Assembly: GCA_004377355.1 (NCBI GenBank)
Contig: SOIB01000061.1
Location: forward strand, 1 to 51,605
From: Candidatus Stahliibacteriota bacterium
GTDB lineage: Bacteria > Hydrothermota > UBA3072
Length of the DNA: 51,605 nucleotides
Direction of reading: 5' to 3'
Shown here: positions 27,953 to 37,332 of the stretch, piece by piece
How positions within the stretch are numbered: the first letter of the stretch is position 1
Layout of the letters: each line of letters begins with the position of its first letter
The notes under the pieces: model-generated
Database searches by the model: none
Told to the model about the DNA's origin: nothing
What the model saw: only the letters and a program-made list of their open reading frames with translations
Position numbers and translations under genes: made by a program

Positions 27953-30900
27953 GAAAGCGGATAATAATCTGGATATTCATTATACTCCTTCTCCTATTCT
28001 TTCATCTAATATCTGGACCTTTACATAATAGAGCAGAAATTTGGTTAAAAAACAAACTCATTACTATTCTTCCAGAGGGGAGTAGTATTGGTAATATAGA
28101 GTGGAATATTTTATCTTCTCTAAAAGCAGATTCTGTGGTTGTAAGAGAACTTGGTTTTATATCCAGCGTTGAAGTACAGTATACCCTCTTTGGTTATTTA
28201 AGGCGTAGAATTAAGAGTGTTATACTCTACGACCCAAAATTTAATATTTCATTTTCGCATTCTAGCGAAGTTAAAGAAAGGGGCATACCCAGCCTTTTCT
28301 ACATAGAAGAGCTTTCTGTTTTAAATGGTTACATTGAATGGGAAGGTCATGAATTCCTGCTGAATGGGAGTGGAAGATTGTTTTCTACAGAGAATCAAAT
28401 CGTCTTCGATATTTTTAACCTCGTAGGCACAGTTGATAATCTCCAGTTTAATCTTAGTGATAGTCGGATGAATCTCGAACAATCCGGCTCTGAGATTGAT
28501 ATAAGAGAACTGCGTGTAGGATATTCAAATTTAAGGTTGTTTGGACGGACAGATGAAAGTATTAAAGGAGAAGGTAAAATCAATTTAAAGGACTTAAAGA
28601 CATTATGGGGTGTTGAGGGAGAGGGGGTTGTTGAAGTAGAATTCGTATATGACTCCTTATTTAGATTTGAAGGAAAGAGTGGACCTTTATCGATTGCAGG
28701 CTACCAATTAAAGCCCATTAATTTTCATGGGACCCCAGATTCTATATGGATAAGTGCATATCCATTTAGAGGTTATTTTAAATATGATGGGAAAATTTCT
28801 TGTGGCTTTGAGTTAAGTGATTTAAATATGAATGAGTTTAATAAGGATTTTCCTATATCAAAAGTGAATGGAATGTTGAATTTCACATATTTTAATAGGG
28901 ATAGTTATAGTGTGGAATCTACACTTTCTGGTAGTATAATGGGTTCCTCTCTAAAAGATCTAAGGATAAAGTTTGATAAGCTTGGAGAAAGAGTTATTGT
29001 TGAGCAGCTGGAGGGACACGTGAATAACGGAAAGATATCCTTTAGCGGTGAATATGATAGAATCTTAAAGGGAAATCTTTTTGTTGAGGGAGTCGATGTT
29101 TCATCTCTATTTAAGTATTTCGGAATTAATGGAAAATCTATAGCTTATGCTGATATAAGTCTTAAGGATAAGATATATGGAGTTTTCTCTCTTGATAGTA
29201 TTCAATATGGTCCAATAGAAATAGGATTGGTGAATGGCAATATTGATTTCCTTCAAACGGAAAGGAAGTTCCAGGGAGAGCTATCTTTTGTCATACAAGA
29301 TGTTATGCTACCGAAAGGAAAATTATTTGATATAGGAGAAGGTGTCATTAGACTGGGAGAGCAGGATATTGTTTTGATTGGTTTATTCAAGAGAGAAGAT
29401 AAACAAATGGAATATTCATTTAAATACTTACAGGATTGTATCGAAATTGAAAAACTTAACATTACTTACCCTGGTGGTTGGTTAACGTTAGATTCCAGTT
29501 TTTCTATCTCAACAGATAAGGGTATAAAGATTGAGGAAGTAGTATTAAAGGGGAATAAAGATGAAGAAGTTAAGTTATCTTTAGAGATTTATGAGAGTGA
29601 AATTATTGGAACTATAATGTTGGATGAGTTTAATCTTCGTATTTTACAAGAGTTTGAAATTACTAATCTACCAATTTCTGGTAATCTAGGTGGAGTAGTT
29701 ACCTTAGCAGGAAAAACAAATACCCCCGAGATAAATTTTGATGGAAATAGCAAAGCGAAATGGAAAGGAGAATCTATTGGAGACTCATTAAAGCTCAACT
29801 TATCGTATTTTAATAAGAACCTCATAATTAACGATATTACTTTATTCGAAAATAATCATTACTCCAGATTTAATGGAGAGATTGACATAATTAATGGTTC
29901 GTTGGATATAAAAGCAGGATTTGATAGAGGCGGTAGATGGGTGTTCTATCCTATACGTGAATATTTGGATACAAGGAGACTGGAAGTCAACGGAAATATT
30001 AGAGTAAAGGGGAAGCTTCTTACTCCTTTAGTTTATGGAGAGATAAAGATATTAAAAGGTAATATATTGCTGGTGAAACCAGGGATTAGAATTGAGGATT
30101 TGGAAGCTATTGTAGAATTTAAAGGTAATGAAGCGATATTGGAGTCAGCTCGAGTCTATATGAGTGAGGGAGTAATTGATGCTAAAGGAATATATAATAT
30201 CGAAAAAAAATCTTATAACTTTAAAATAAATGTTATGAAGACACCACTAAACTGGCAATATGTGAATGCTATAATTGATGGTGATATAAATGTGAGTAAA
30301 AAAGAGGAGAGAATAAGGATTGAGGGTGAAATAGACTTAAGCAGAACAATAGTTACCATGCCTTTCAGAACCACAGGAAACGGAGGCATAAGACCTAAAA
30401 ATCTTTATTTAGATATAATGATTGATGCATCTAAGGGTAATGTATGGGTTCGTAATGATATGGCTGATATGGAATTATTAGGAGAGGTTGGTGTACAATA
30501 CGATGGGGGATTATTGCTACTTTCTGGGGATCTATCAGTAAAACAAGGGAACTTTTATTATTTATATCGTTCTTTTGATGTGGTTAAAGGTGAATTCAAC
30601 TTCAGGAGTTCTCCAGAACTTAATCCAGATGTTACCATCAAAGCAAAAACCATAATCCAGGATAGGGATACGGTATTTTTGGATGTATCTGGAACAATGA
30701 GAACGCCAATATTCGAATTATACTCAAAGCCAGCACGATCAGTAGCAGATATAATTACTCTTTTAAATCTTAACCTCTCATGGGAAGATCTATCCTCCCT
30801 TAGGGCTATAGAAGAATCAATAACAGAGGCAGTCTTTAATTACTGGGTAAGACATACATTTTCAAGAAGATTCAAAGAACAATTTGGTATTGATTTAGTA

Positions 30901-31110
30901 GAGATGAGAGGGGAGAGCGGACATTATGAAATTGTTTTAGGGAAGTATATCACAGATAGATTATTTATTAAAGCAAGGACCGATATTCTATCCTATGAAA
31001 TATCTGAAGTACATGCAGAATATAGATTAAGAAGATGGGGATCCATCGTAGCTGAGAACGACTTTTCGGGGGATACGAGGCTTATATTCAAATTAGGATG
31101 GCGGTATTAA
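27949..31110 (+). CDS. TamB/DUF490-like translocation and assembly module protein
   Basis: N-terminal TM anchor, long beta-rich middle, C-terminal RSVADIITLLNLNLS...GKYITDRLFIKART...LIFKLGWRY; 4-bp ATGA overlap with upstream gene. Confidence 0.85.
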   Translation: MRKRIIIWIFIILLLLFFHLISGPLHNRAEIWLKNKLITILPEGSSIGNIEWNILSSLKADSVVVRELGFISSVEVQYTLFGYLRRRIKSVILYDPKFNISFSHSSEVKERGIPSLFYIEELSVLNGYIEWEGHEFLLNGSGRLFSTENQIVFDIFNLVGTVDNLQFNLSDSRMNLEQSGSEIDIRELRVGYSNLRLFGRTDESIKGEGKINLKDLKTLWGVEGEGVVEVEFVYDSLFRFEGKSGPLSIAGYQLKPINFHGTPDSIWISAYPFRGYFKYDGKISCGFELSDLNMNEFNKDFPISKVNGMLNFTYFNRDSYSVESTLSGSIMGSSLKDLRIKFDKLGERVIVEQLEGHVNNGKISFSGEYDRILKGNLFVEGVDVSSLFKYFGINGKSIAYADISLKDKIYGVFSLDSIQYGPIEIGLVNGNIDFLQTERKFQGELSFVIQDVMLPKGKLFDIGEGVIRLGEQDIVLIGLFKREDKQMEYSFKYLQDCIEIEKLNITYPGGWLTLDSSFSISTDKGIKIEEVVLKGNKDEEVKLSLEIYESEIIGTIMLDEFNLRILQEFEITNLPISGNLGGVVTLAGKTNTPEINFDGNSKAKWKGESIGDSLKLNLSYFNKNLIINDITLFENNHYSRFNGEIDIINGSLDIKAGFDRGGRWVFYPIREYLDTRRLEVNGNIRVKGKLLTPLVYGEIKILKGNILLVKPGIRIEDLEAIVEFKGNEAILESARVYMSEGVIDAKGIYNIEKKSYNFKINVMKTPLNWQYVNAIIDGDINVSKKEERIRIEGEIDLSRTIVTMPFRTTGNGGIRPKNLYLDIMIDASKGNVWVRNDMADMELLGEVGVQYDGGLLLLSGDLSVKQGNFYYLYRSFDVVKGEFNFRSSPELNPDVTIKAKTIIQDRDTVFLDVSGTMRTPIFELYSKPARSVADIITLLNLNLSWEDLSSLRAIEESITEAVFNYWVRHTFSRRFKEQFGIDLVEMRGESGHYEIVLGKYITDRLFIKARTDILSYEISEVHAEYRLRRWGSIVAENDFSGDTRLIFKLGWRY

Positions 31111-31118
31111 TCTACCAT

Positions 31119-31153
31119 TGTAAAATGAAAAACGAAAAGTGCAAAATGTAAAA
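31119..31153 (+). repeat. 7-nt periodic degenerate repeat (TGAAAAA type)
   Basis: TGTAAAA TGAAAAA CGAAAAG TGCAAAA TGTAAAA. Confidence 0.75.
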
Positions 31154-31262
31154 TTACACGTCACCATCTCCCTTTTTAGGCATTGGTCATCTCTCTTCAG
31201 TCCACGGTTATTTAAGTGATACCCATATGCGTCGGTATTTCGAGCCCAGTCGAATTTTACAC

Positions 31263-31290
31263 TTGACAAGGTATAGCATACAGTTATAAT
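31263..31290 (+). promoter_or_regulatory. consensus sigma70-type promoter
   Basis: TTGACA - 16 nt - TATAAT, upstream of the zinc-ribbon ORF. Confidence 0.65.
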
Positions 31291-31399
31291 CGGAATGTTA
31301 AGATTTTAGGTAGCCTATGTACTATATTCAATGTGATGAAACAGAGTTGTAGTTGATTAAGATAAAATTGGGTTAATTTATAAATCATAGAAAAGGGAG

Positions 31400-31606
31400 G
31401 TGGAAGTGGACACTCCTGTTGAATTCCCTAAATGCCAGAAGTGCAATTATGGTGTACTAATACCACTGTCAGATTATGGGCAGAATGGAGCTTCCATTCC
31501 ATATAAGGCTTGGGTGTGTACTAATCCCGATTGTCACTTTCATATTCGAATCGACAATGGGGAATTGAGTTATGGCACCGGTATTGGTTTAAGCCATAAA
31601 CAATAA
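31400..31606 (+). CDS. small zinc-ribbon protein
   Basis: CQKCNYG...CTNPDCHFHIRI; GTG start with upstream GGGAGG (the in-frame GTG at 31406 is also possible). Confidence 0.65.
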   Translation: MEVDTPVEFPKCQKCNYGVLIPLSDYGQNGASIPYKAWVCTNPDCHFHIRIDNGELSYGTGIGLSHKQ

Positions 31607-31647
31607 TTATCTCGCTCCACATTAAGGTCTAAAAGAACGTACGAGTT

Positions 31648-31731
31648 GCCCTGGGTTAAAATCAGGGCTTTACTCTGGTTTAAGGTTGAAGTGACCTTGA
31701 TTATAGTAAGATTAAACCAGGAAAATACTGG
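31648..31731 (+). promoter_or_regulatory. structured leader upstream of the YifB/ComM-like gene
   Basis: Hairpin GCCCTG/CAGGGC (31648-31653/31663-31668); 9-bp perfect inverted repeat CTGGTTTAA/TTAAACCAG (31675-31683/31712-31720); alternative CCAG/CTGG pairing (31717-31720/31728-31731) that includes part of the SD. Confidence 0.45.
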
Positions 31732-31740
31732 AGGAATGAT

Positions 31741-33279
31741 TTGAGACTTTCCAAGATTCTTTCTTATGCTCTATCTGGGATCATGGCAAAAACGGTAGAG
31801 GTTGAAGTGAGTATTTCGAGAGGACTTCCTTCATTTTCAATTGTAGGTTTGCCTGAGGCTGCTGTAAGAGAGTCAAAGGAGAGAGTTGAATCTGCAATAA
31901 AGAATCTAAATTATGAATTCCCCCTGAAGAAGATAATAGTCAATCTTGCACCTGCTGATATAAAAAAGGAAGGAACAGCACTTGACCTTCCTATTGCTCT
32001 TGGAATTTTATCTGCTTCAGCGCAGATAAACCCTTCAGGGTTGAAAGATACCCTTGTACTTGGAGAACTTGCACTTGATGGACGAATTCGTGGAGTAAAG
32101 GGAGTGCTACCCGCTTCTATTCTTGCTAATGATAATAAATTTGAGAAGATGTTGGTTCCCATGGTTAATGCAAAGGAAGCAGCGGTTGTCAGTGGAGCGC
32201 AAGTTTTCCCGGTCCAGTCACTGGGTGAGTGTATTGAGTTTCTCGATAATGGCTTCAAAGAACCCTTTATCGTTGATATTGATGAGATATTTGAAGATAT
32301 CTCAAGATTCAAAATTGATTTTTCAGATGTCAAGGGTCAAGCAGGGGCAAAAAGAGCTCTAGAGATAGCTGTAGCTGGAGGACATAATGTTCTTATGATT
32401 GGACCCCCTGGTTCTGGGAAGACAATGCTTGCAAAACGTATTCCAACTGTATTGCCTAAAATGAATCTGGATGAATCTATCGAGACCACAAGGATACATT
32501 CTGTGGTTGGAGCCCTTCCATCAACTGAACCTTTGATAGCAAGAAGACCATTTAGAGCTCCGCATCACACCATCTCTTATGCAGGACTCATAGGTGGAGG
32601 GACATATCCACATCCAGGTGAAGTTAGCCTTGCGCACAATGGAGTGCTGTTTTTAGACGAATTACCAGAATTCAGCAGAAATGTTTTAGAGGTTTTAAGA
32701 CAGCCCCTTGAGGATGGTGTTGTGACAATCTCAAGGGTGAAGAGTTCTGTATCCTATCCTGCCCGGTTCATTCTTATTGCAGCTATGAACCCGTGCCCCT
32801 GTGGTTATTTTGGAGATCAATACAGACAATGCACCTGTACACCTTCAATGATAGATCGTTACCGCTCAAAAATATCCGGTCCCCTACTTGACCGAATTGA
32901 TATGCATATAACAGTGCCAAGGATGAGGTATGATGATATTATGAACATAGACACAGGAGAGAACTCAAAGGTAATTCGAAAGAGAGTTGATAAAGTTAGG
33001 GAAATTCAAGAAAATAGATACAGAAATGATGGTATCTTCTTTAATGCTCACCTAGAAACAAAAAAGATACGTGAGTATTGCTCAATTGACGACGAAAGCA
33101 AAGTTTTACTTAATACTGCAATGGAGCACTTTGGATTTTCAGCAAGGGCATTCGATAGGATTCTTAAGATGGCAAGAACAATAGCTGACTTAGAGGGAGA
33201 GTTGAAAATAAAATCTGTACATGTTGCAGAGGCAATACAATATAGAACCCTGGATCGAAAATTATGGCTGATGAAGTAG
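31741..33279 (+). CDS. YifB/ComM-family Mg-chelatase-like AAA+ ATPase
   Basis: ARS.. GLPSFSIVGLPEAAVRESKERVESAIKN, MIGPPGSGKTMLAKRIPTVLP, GEVSLAHNGVLFLDELPEF, MNPCPCGYFGD. Confidence 0.93.
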   Translation: MRLSKILSYALSGIMAKTVEVEVSISRGLPSFSIVGLPEAAVRESKERVESAIKNLNYEFPLKKIIVNLAPADIKKEGTALDLPIALGILSASAQINPSGLKDTLVLGELALDGRIRGVKGVLPASILANDNKFEKMLVPMVNAKEAAVVSGAQVFPVQSLGECIEFLDNGFKEPFIVDIDEIFEDISRFKIDFSDVKGQAGAKRALEIAVAGGHNVLMIGPPGSGKTMLAKRIPTVLPKMNLDESIETTRIHSVVGALPSTEPLIARRPFRAPHHTISYAGLIGGGTYPHPGEVSLAHNGVLFLDELPEFSRNVLEVLRQPLEDGVVTISRVKSSVSYPARFILIAAMNPCPCGYFGDQYRQCTCTPSMIDRYRSKISGPLLDRIDMHITVPRMRYDDIMNIDTGENSKVIRKRVDKVREIQENRYRNDGIFFNAHLETKKIREYCSIDDESKVLLNTAMEHFGFSARAFDRILKMARTIADLEGELKIKSVHVAEAIQYRTLDRKLWLMK

Positions 33280-33680
33280 AGAAATTAGAGGAAGAAATTT
33301 CTTTTGGGGGGAAGCTCTCATTACGAAGGATGATATTCCGTGTTATCTTTATAATAGTATTGGGTGCAATTTTGATAATAACAGGGACCTACTTTAGATG
33401 GGATAAATGGATAATTGGGGGGGTTCTACTTCTTGCAGGGTTTGTAACACAAGCCTGGTCGAGTCTTATAAGCCTTATCGGAAGTATACCTGGCGTGGGT
33501 CATGTTATTGTTAAGTTCCTTGCATTACCACTACTTTTAATAATAAATGGTATAGGGAATATAATTGCTTTTTTAGCTATCAAGTTAGGATATAAGAAAG
33601 AAATATTAGATACAAGGCTCCTTACCTGGGCTTTTGCCCTTGGGGCAATAATTGGATTTATCATAGGAGAGTTATTATGA
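33264..33680 (+). CDS. small multi-TM membrane protein, unknown function
   Basis: Several hydrophobic helices; 16-bp overlap with comM and 4-bp overlap with the next gene. Confidence 0.7.
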   Translation: MADEVEKLEEEISFGGKLSLRRMIFRVIFIIVLGAILIITGTYFRWDKWIIGGVLLLAGFVTQAWSSLISLIGSIPGVGHVIVKFLALPLLLIINGIGNIIAFLAIKLGYKKEILDTRLLTWAFALGAIIGFIIGELL

Positions 33681-36454
33681 TTTTGTTTATGCTTTTGTTT
33701 TCACAATATTATTTTGGACAAAACAAGATACAATATGGTCAATTTGAATGGTTTATAAATGAGACCGAGCACTTTGAGATATACTATTATAAATCTGGGG
33801 AGGTTCTAATACCTTTTGCTGAAGATGTTCTGGAAGAAGCCTACAATAGACTTAAGAGTCGGTTTAGTTATAGAGAAAGGAAAAATGAGGAGAAGATTCC
33901 TGTATTAATCTATAAATCTCATCCGGATTTTGAGGGTACCAATGTTATTCTGGAAAGAATACCAGAAGCAGTGGGAGGGTTTACTGAGATATTCAAAAAT
34001 AGAATTGTCCTACCATTTAATGGTTCATATTCTGATTTCAGGCATATTCTTAATCATGAACTCGTTCATGTGTTCCAGTATAGGATTCTATATGGTCGGG
34101 GGATGGGAGCTATACGAAACCTGGCTACATTAAGGATTCCTTTGTGGTTTATTGAGGGAATGGCAGAGTTTGAATCAATGGGTTGGGATGAAAGCGCAGA
34201 AACCTTTATTAGGGATGCAGTACTAAATAACCGATTATATCCAATTTCGATTCTGAACTATGCAGGAGGATATATCGTATACAAGGAAGGACAATCTATT
34301 CTCTACTTTATCAAGAATCGATACGGTGAAAAGAAGATTGGTGAATTAATGAATAAAATAAAGGTTACTGGTTCATTAACTGGTGCTATAAAACAGGTGC
34401 TTGGTATAGACGAAGATAAATTGAGTGAGGAATGGATAAAGAGCTTGAAGAAGGAATATTGGCCACTCATTGGGGTTAAAGAGGACGTGAACGATATTAC
34501 AATGCCTATTGTAACACATAAGGAGTTTAAAAATATATATAACTATGCTCCTTCTATTTCTCCTGCAGGGGATGTGATAGTCTATTATACAGATAGAGCT
34601 GAGGAAGTTCAGATTCGTATTGTCTCCGCTTTAAACGGGGAAGACTTAGGGCTTCTCATAAGAGGAGGGCGAAGCCCAAAATTTGAATCACTGCATCTCA
34701 TGGATGGACATCTTGATTTTTCGCAAGATAGTAAATATATAGTCTTTCCTGCGCTTGAGAGGGGGAAAGATGTTCTCTATATCTATGATGTAGGAAGCAG
34801 GAAGGCGAAAGATAGGGTAGAACTTCCTCTTGATAGAATACGTTGGCCTGAGTGGTCGCCAGATGGTTCTATGATAACTTTTATGGGGTTAAATAATGGT
34901 GCATCTGATATATATGTATATAATTTACTGGATAGTTCTCTTACGAATATAACTCACGATAGATATTCAGATGGGGAACCCACATGGAAAGGAGATTCAA
35001 TTCTCTTTGTAAGCGATCGTCCAGCCGTTAGAGATTGGGATTATTCAAAGAGGAAACTATATATCACTGATTTAAATGGTAGTATAAGAGAATACCTTGA
35101 TTTTGGTGAACAGATTATTAACCCTGAGGTTTATAAAAGAAATGTATATTTTATTTCATATAGAGATGGTGGAAAGAACCTGTATGTGTATAAACCGGAT
35201 TCTGGAATTGTTAAACAGCTCACTGATCTTATAGGGTCATTAGAATCGTTCTCCACTTCCCCCACTGGAAAGTTTGCGATCTCTGTGTATTCGAATGTGG
35301 GTTGGGATATATTTCTTATAGACACCATAGAGGAATTAAAAGGTAGGGAGCCAAATCCTCCAAAGGAGTTCTCTTCTGAGTATATAGAGGTTACTTTAGA
35401 GGAGAAAGGAGAAAGAAGAAAGGCACCCTTGAATTTCGGAATAGATTATATAGCTACAACTATAGGTTATTATAGTGATTATGGCATGTTTGGTTATCTT
35501 TATCTGGGCATGAGTGATATACTGGGGAACCATCGATTGTATGCGCTATTTAACAATACCGATCTCACCAGAAGTGACTTCTATATACAGTATTTTTATC
35601 TCAAACATAGATTAGACTATTCATTATATCTTTTAAAGCAGGCAGACTATTTCCTTTATGGAGATAATATTATTAGAGGAGATCTCTGGAGCCTTGGAGG
35701 TGAGATATGGTATCCATTGAATCGTTTCCATCGATTTGAATTGGGGCTCTATGGATACCGCCTTGGAGAACAATACTGGGAATTTATTCCAGATGAGGGT
35801 TGGAGTCCCGTTAAAACAGATGTTTCTTACGGAACATTTTCCTCTCTTTCCTTTATAAGGGATAATACTATTTGGGGATATACTTCACCGATAAAGGGTT
35901 TTAGAGGACGAATAACTTATGAGAAAAATCTAATCCATGGAGAGGATTTCTGGGATGTTGAAGATGTAACCCTGGATTTAAGGAATTACTGGTATCTTTC
36001 AAGGGATTGGAACTTTGCAGTACGTCTATTTCTACTCCATAGCTGGGGTGAAGATAATAGAAAATTTTATACAATGAGCATTGGTGGAGGTCGTTCTGTC
36101 CGAGGTTATGATTACTATGAGCTTGCAGGTACTACAGCTGGTTTTCTTAATGTAGAGTTCCGACTTCCTATTATAAAGAAATTGGAGCTCGGGTTTCCTC
36201 CTATAAATATAGGTAGTATAGATGGTGCATTTTTTATGGATGTTGGAGGAGCGACCTATAATTATAAGGATTTTAGATTTTTTGATACATCTGACTCTTG
36301 GATAAAATTAGTAGATCCAATAATGTCTTTTGGTGTTGAATTCAGGTTCAATTTAGGGGTCACTATTGCTAACTTTGATATTTCAAAGAGAACTGACCTT
36401 AATAGGATAGAAGACGGGACTTTCTACGACTTCTATTTAGGTTTTCCTTTCTAA
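33677..36454 (+). CDS. HExxH metallopeptidase - TolB-like beta-propeller - outer-membrane beta-barrel fusion protein
   Basis: HILNHELVHVFQY with downstream WFIEGMAEF; PD40-like repeats (IRWPEWSPDGSMITFMG, YSDGEPTWKGDSILFVSDR); Bac_surface_Ag-like C-terminus with GGGRSVRGYDYYEL and terminal Phe. Confidence 0.8.
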   Translation: MILFMLLFSQYYFGQNKIQYGQFEWFINETEHFEIYYYKSGEVLIPFAEDVLEEAYNRLKSRFSYRERKNEEKIPVLIYKSHPDFEGTNVILERIPEAVGGFTEIFKNRIVLPFNGSYSDFRHILNHELVHVFQYRILYGRGMGAIRNLATLRIPLWFIEGMAEFESMGWDESAETFIRDAVLNNRLYPISILNYAGGYIVYKEGQSILYFIKNRYGEKKIGELMNKIKVTGSLTGAIKQVLGIDEDKLSEEWIKSLKKEYWPLIGVKEDVNDITMPIVTHKEFKNIYNYAPSISPAGDVIVYYTDRAEEVQIRIVSALNGEDLGLLIRGGRSPKFESLHLMDGHLDFSQDSKYIVFPALERGKDVLYIYDVGSRKAKDRVELPLDRIRWPEWSPDGSMITFMGLNNGASDIYVYNLLDSSLTNITHDRYSDGEPTWKGDSILFVSDRPAVRDWDYSKRKLYITDLNGSIREYLDFGEQIINPEVYKRNVYFISYRDGGKNLYVYKPDSGIVKQLTDLIGSLESFSTSPTGKFAISVYSNVGWDIFLIDTIEELKGREPNPPKEFSSEYIEVTLEEKGERRKAPLNFGIDYIATTIGYYSDYGMFGYLYLGMSDILGNHRLYALFNNTDLTRSDFYIQYFYLKHRLDYSLYLLKQADYFLYGDNIIRGDLWSLGGEIWYPLNRFHRFELGLYGYRLGEQYWEFIPDEGWSPVKTDVSYGTFSSLSFIRDNTIWGYTSPIKGFRGRITYEKNLIHGEDFWDVEDVTLDLRNYWYLSRDWNFAVRLFLLHSWGEDNRKFYTMSIGGGRSVRGYDYYELAGTTAGFLNVEFRLPIIKKLELGFPPINIGSIDGAFFMDVGGATYNYKDFRFFDTSDSWIKLVDPIMSFGVEFRFNLGVTIANFDISKRTDLNRIEDGTFYDFYLGFPF

Positions 36455-36525
36455 TATTTTTTGAAACAGATATACCCTGATGTGTAATAAATAGTATATG
36501 AGTAGACGGTTTATGTCCTATTACT

Positions 36526-37332
36526 TCATTCAGATCGAACAAGGTGGACTTCTTCTACTGGATGTTTGAGGAAGTTTTCGACCACCAATGGAAAATTCCT
36601 TGGGATATCAGATAGAAATATCTTAAGATTACCATCATCTGATGATTCTATTTCGTTATCCTTTAAAAATCTTTTTATTATAAGAGTCACCTCTTTCCCC
36701 GGTTCTATTATGTCTACATCTTCACCCATGACCTTTTTAATAACTGGATAAAGAAGAGGATAATGCGTACAACCAAGAATCAAAGCCTCTATATCTTCAT
36801 TTAATAAACTGGATAGATATTTTTTTGCCACGATAAAAGGAACTTCTCCGGAAGTCCAGCCTTCTTCTGCTAACGGGACAAATAGGGGACAGGTTGTTGA
36901 ATGTATTTGAATTCCTTTGAAAGCTCTCTTTAATTCCCTATAAAAGGCTCCACTTTCAATGGTTGCCTGTGTTCCTATAACACCAATTTTCTTATAAGAT
37001 TTCTTTCTTACAGCCTCAACTCCAGGTGAAATCATACCAATGATTGGTATATCAAATGCGGAAGAGAGATAAGGCAGGGCATTAGATGAGACAGAAAAGC
37101 AAGCTGAAACAACAATCTTCACATTCTGTTCGAGGAGAAACTCAATATCCTCCCTTGCGAATCTGATAATGGTATCAGTTGATTTTGTACCGTAGGGAAC
37201 TCTTGCAGTATCTCCAAAATATACAATCGATTCATTAGGTAGCTTTTTTCTAATCTCATTTACTACTGTAAGTCCTCCAATTCCTGAATCGAATACGCCA
37301 ATAGGGCTATTTTTATAAATGTGCTCTGGCAT
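36526..37332 (-). CDS. murI: glutamate racemase
   Basis: PIGVFDSGIGGLTVVNEIRKKLP, YFGDTARVPYGTKS, LILGCTHYPLL. Confidence 0.95.
   Translation of the reverse strand: MPEHIYKNSPIGVFDSGIGGLTVVNEIRKKLPNESIVYFGDTARVPYGTKSTDTIIRFAREDIEFLLEQNVKIVVSACFSVSSNALPYLSSAFDIPIIGMISPGVEAVRKKSYKKIGVIGTQATIESGAFYRELKRAFKGIQIHSTTCPLFVPLAEEGWTSGEVPFIVAKKYLSSLLNEDIEALILGCTHYPLLYPVIKKVMGEDVDIIEPGKEVTLIIKRFLKDNEIESSDDGNLKIFLSDIPRNFPLVVENFLKHPVEEVHLVRSE

Noticed and set aside
31140-31260. possible decayed gene after TamB
   Set aside because: Six-frame reading by eye gave no protein-like stretch; only the heptad array and promoter were convincing.
31297-31399. possible small RNA after the consensus promoter at 31263-31290
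   Set aside because: No terminator or stable fold seen before the zinc-ribbon start; more simply a 5' UTR.
31911-32333. 140-aa ORF on - strand
   Set aside because: Lies wholly inside the yifB/comM-like gene on the opposite strand; no recognisable domain, consistent with antisense shadow ORF.
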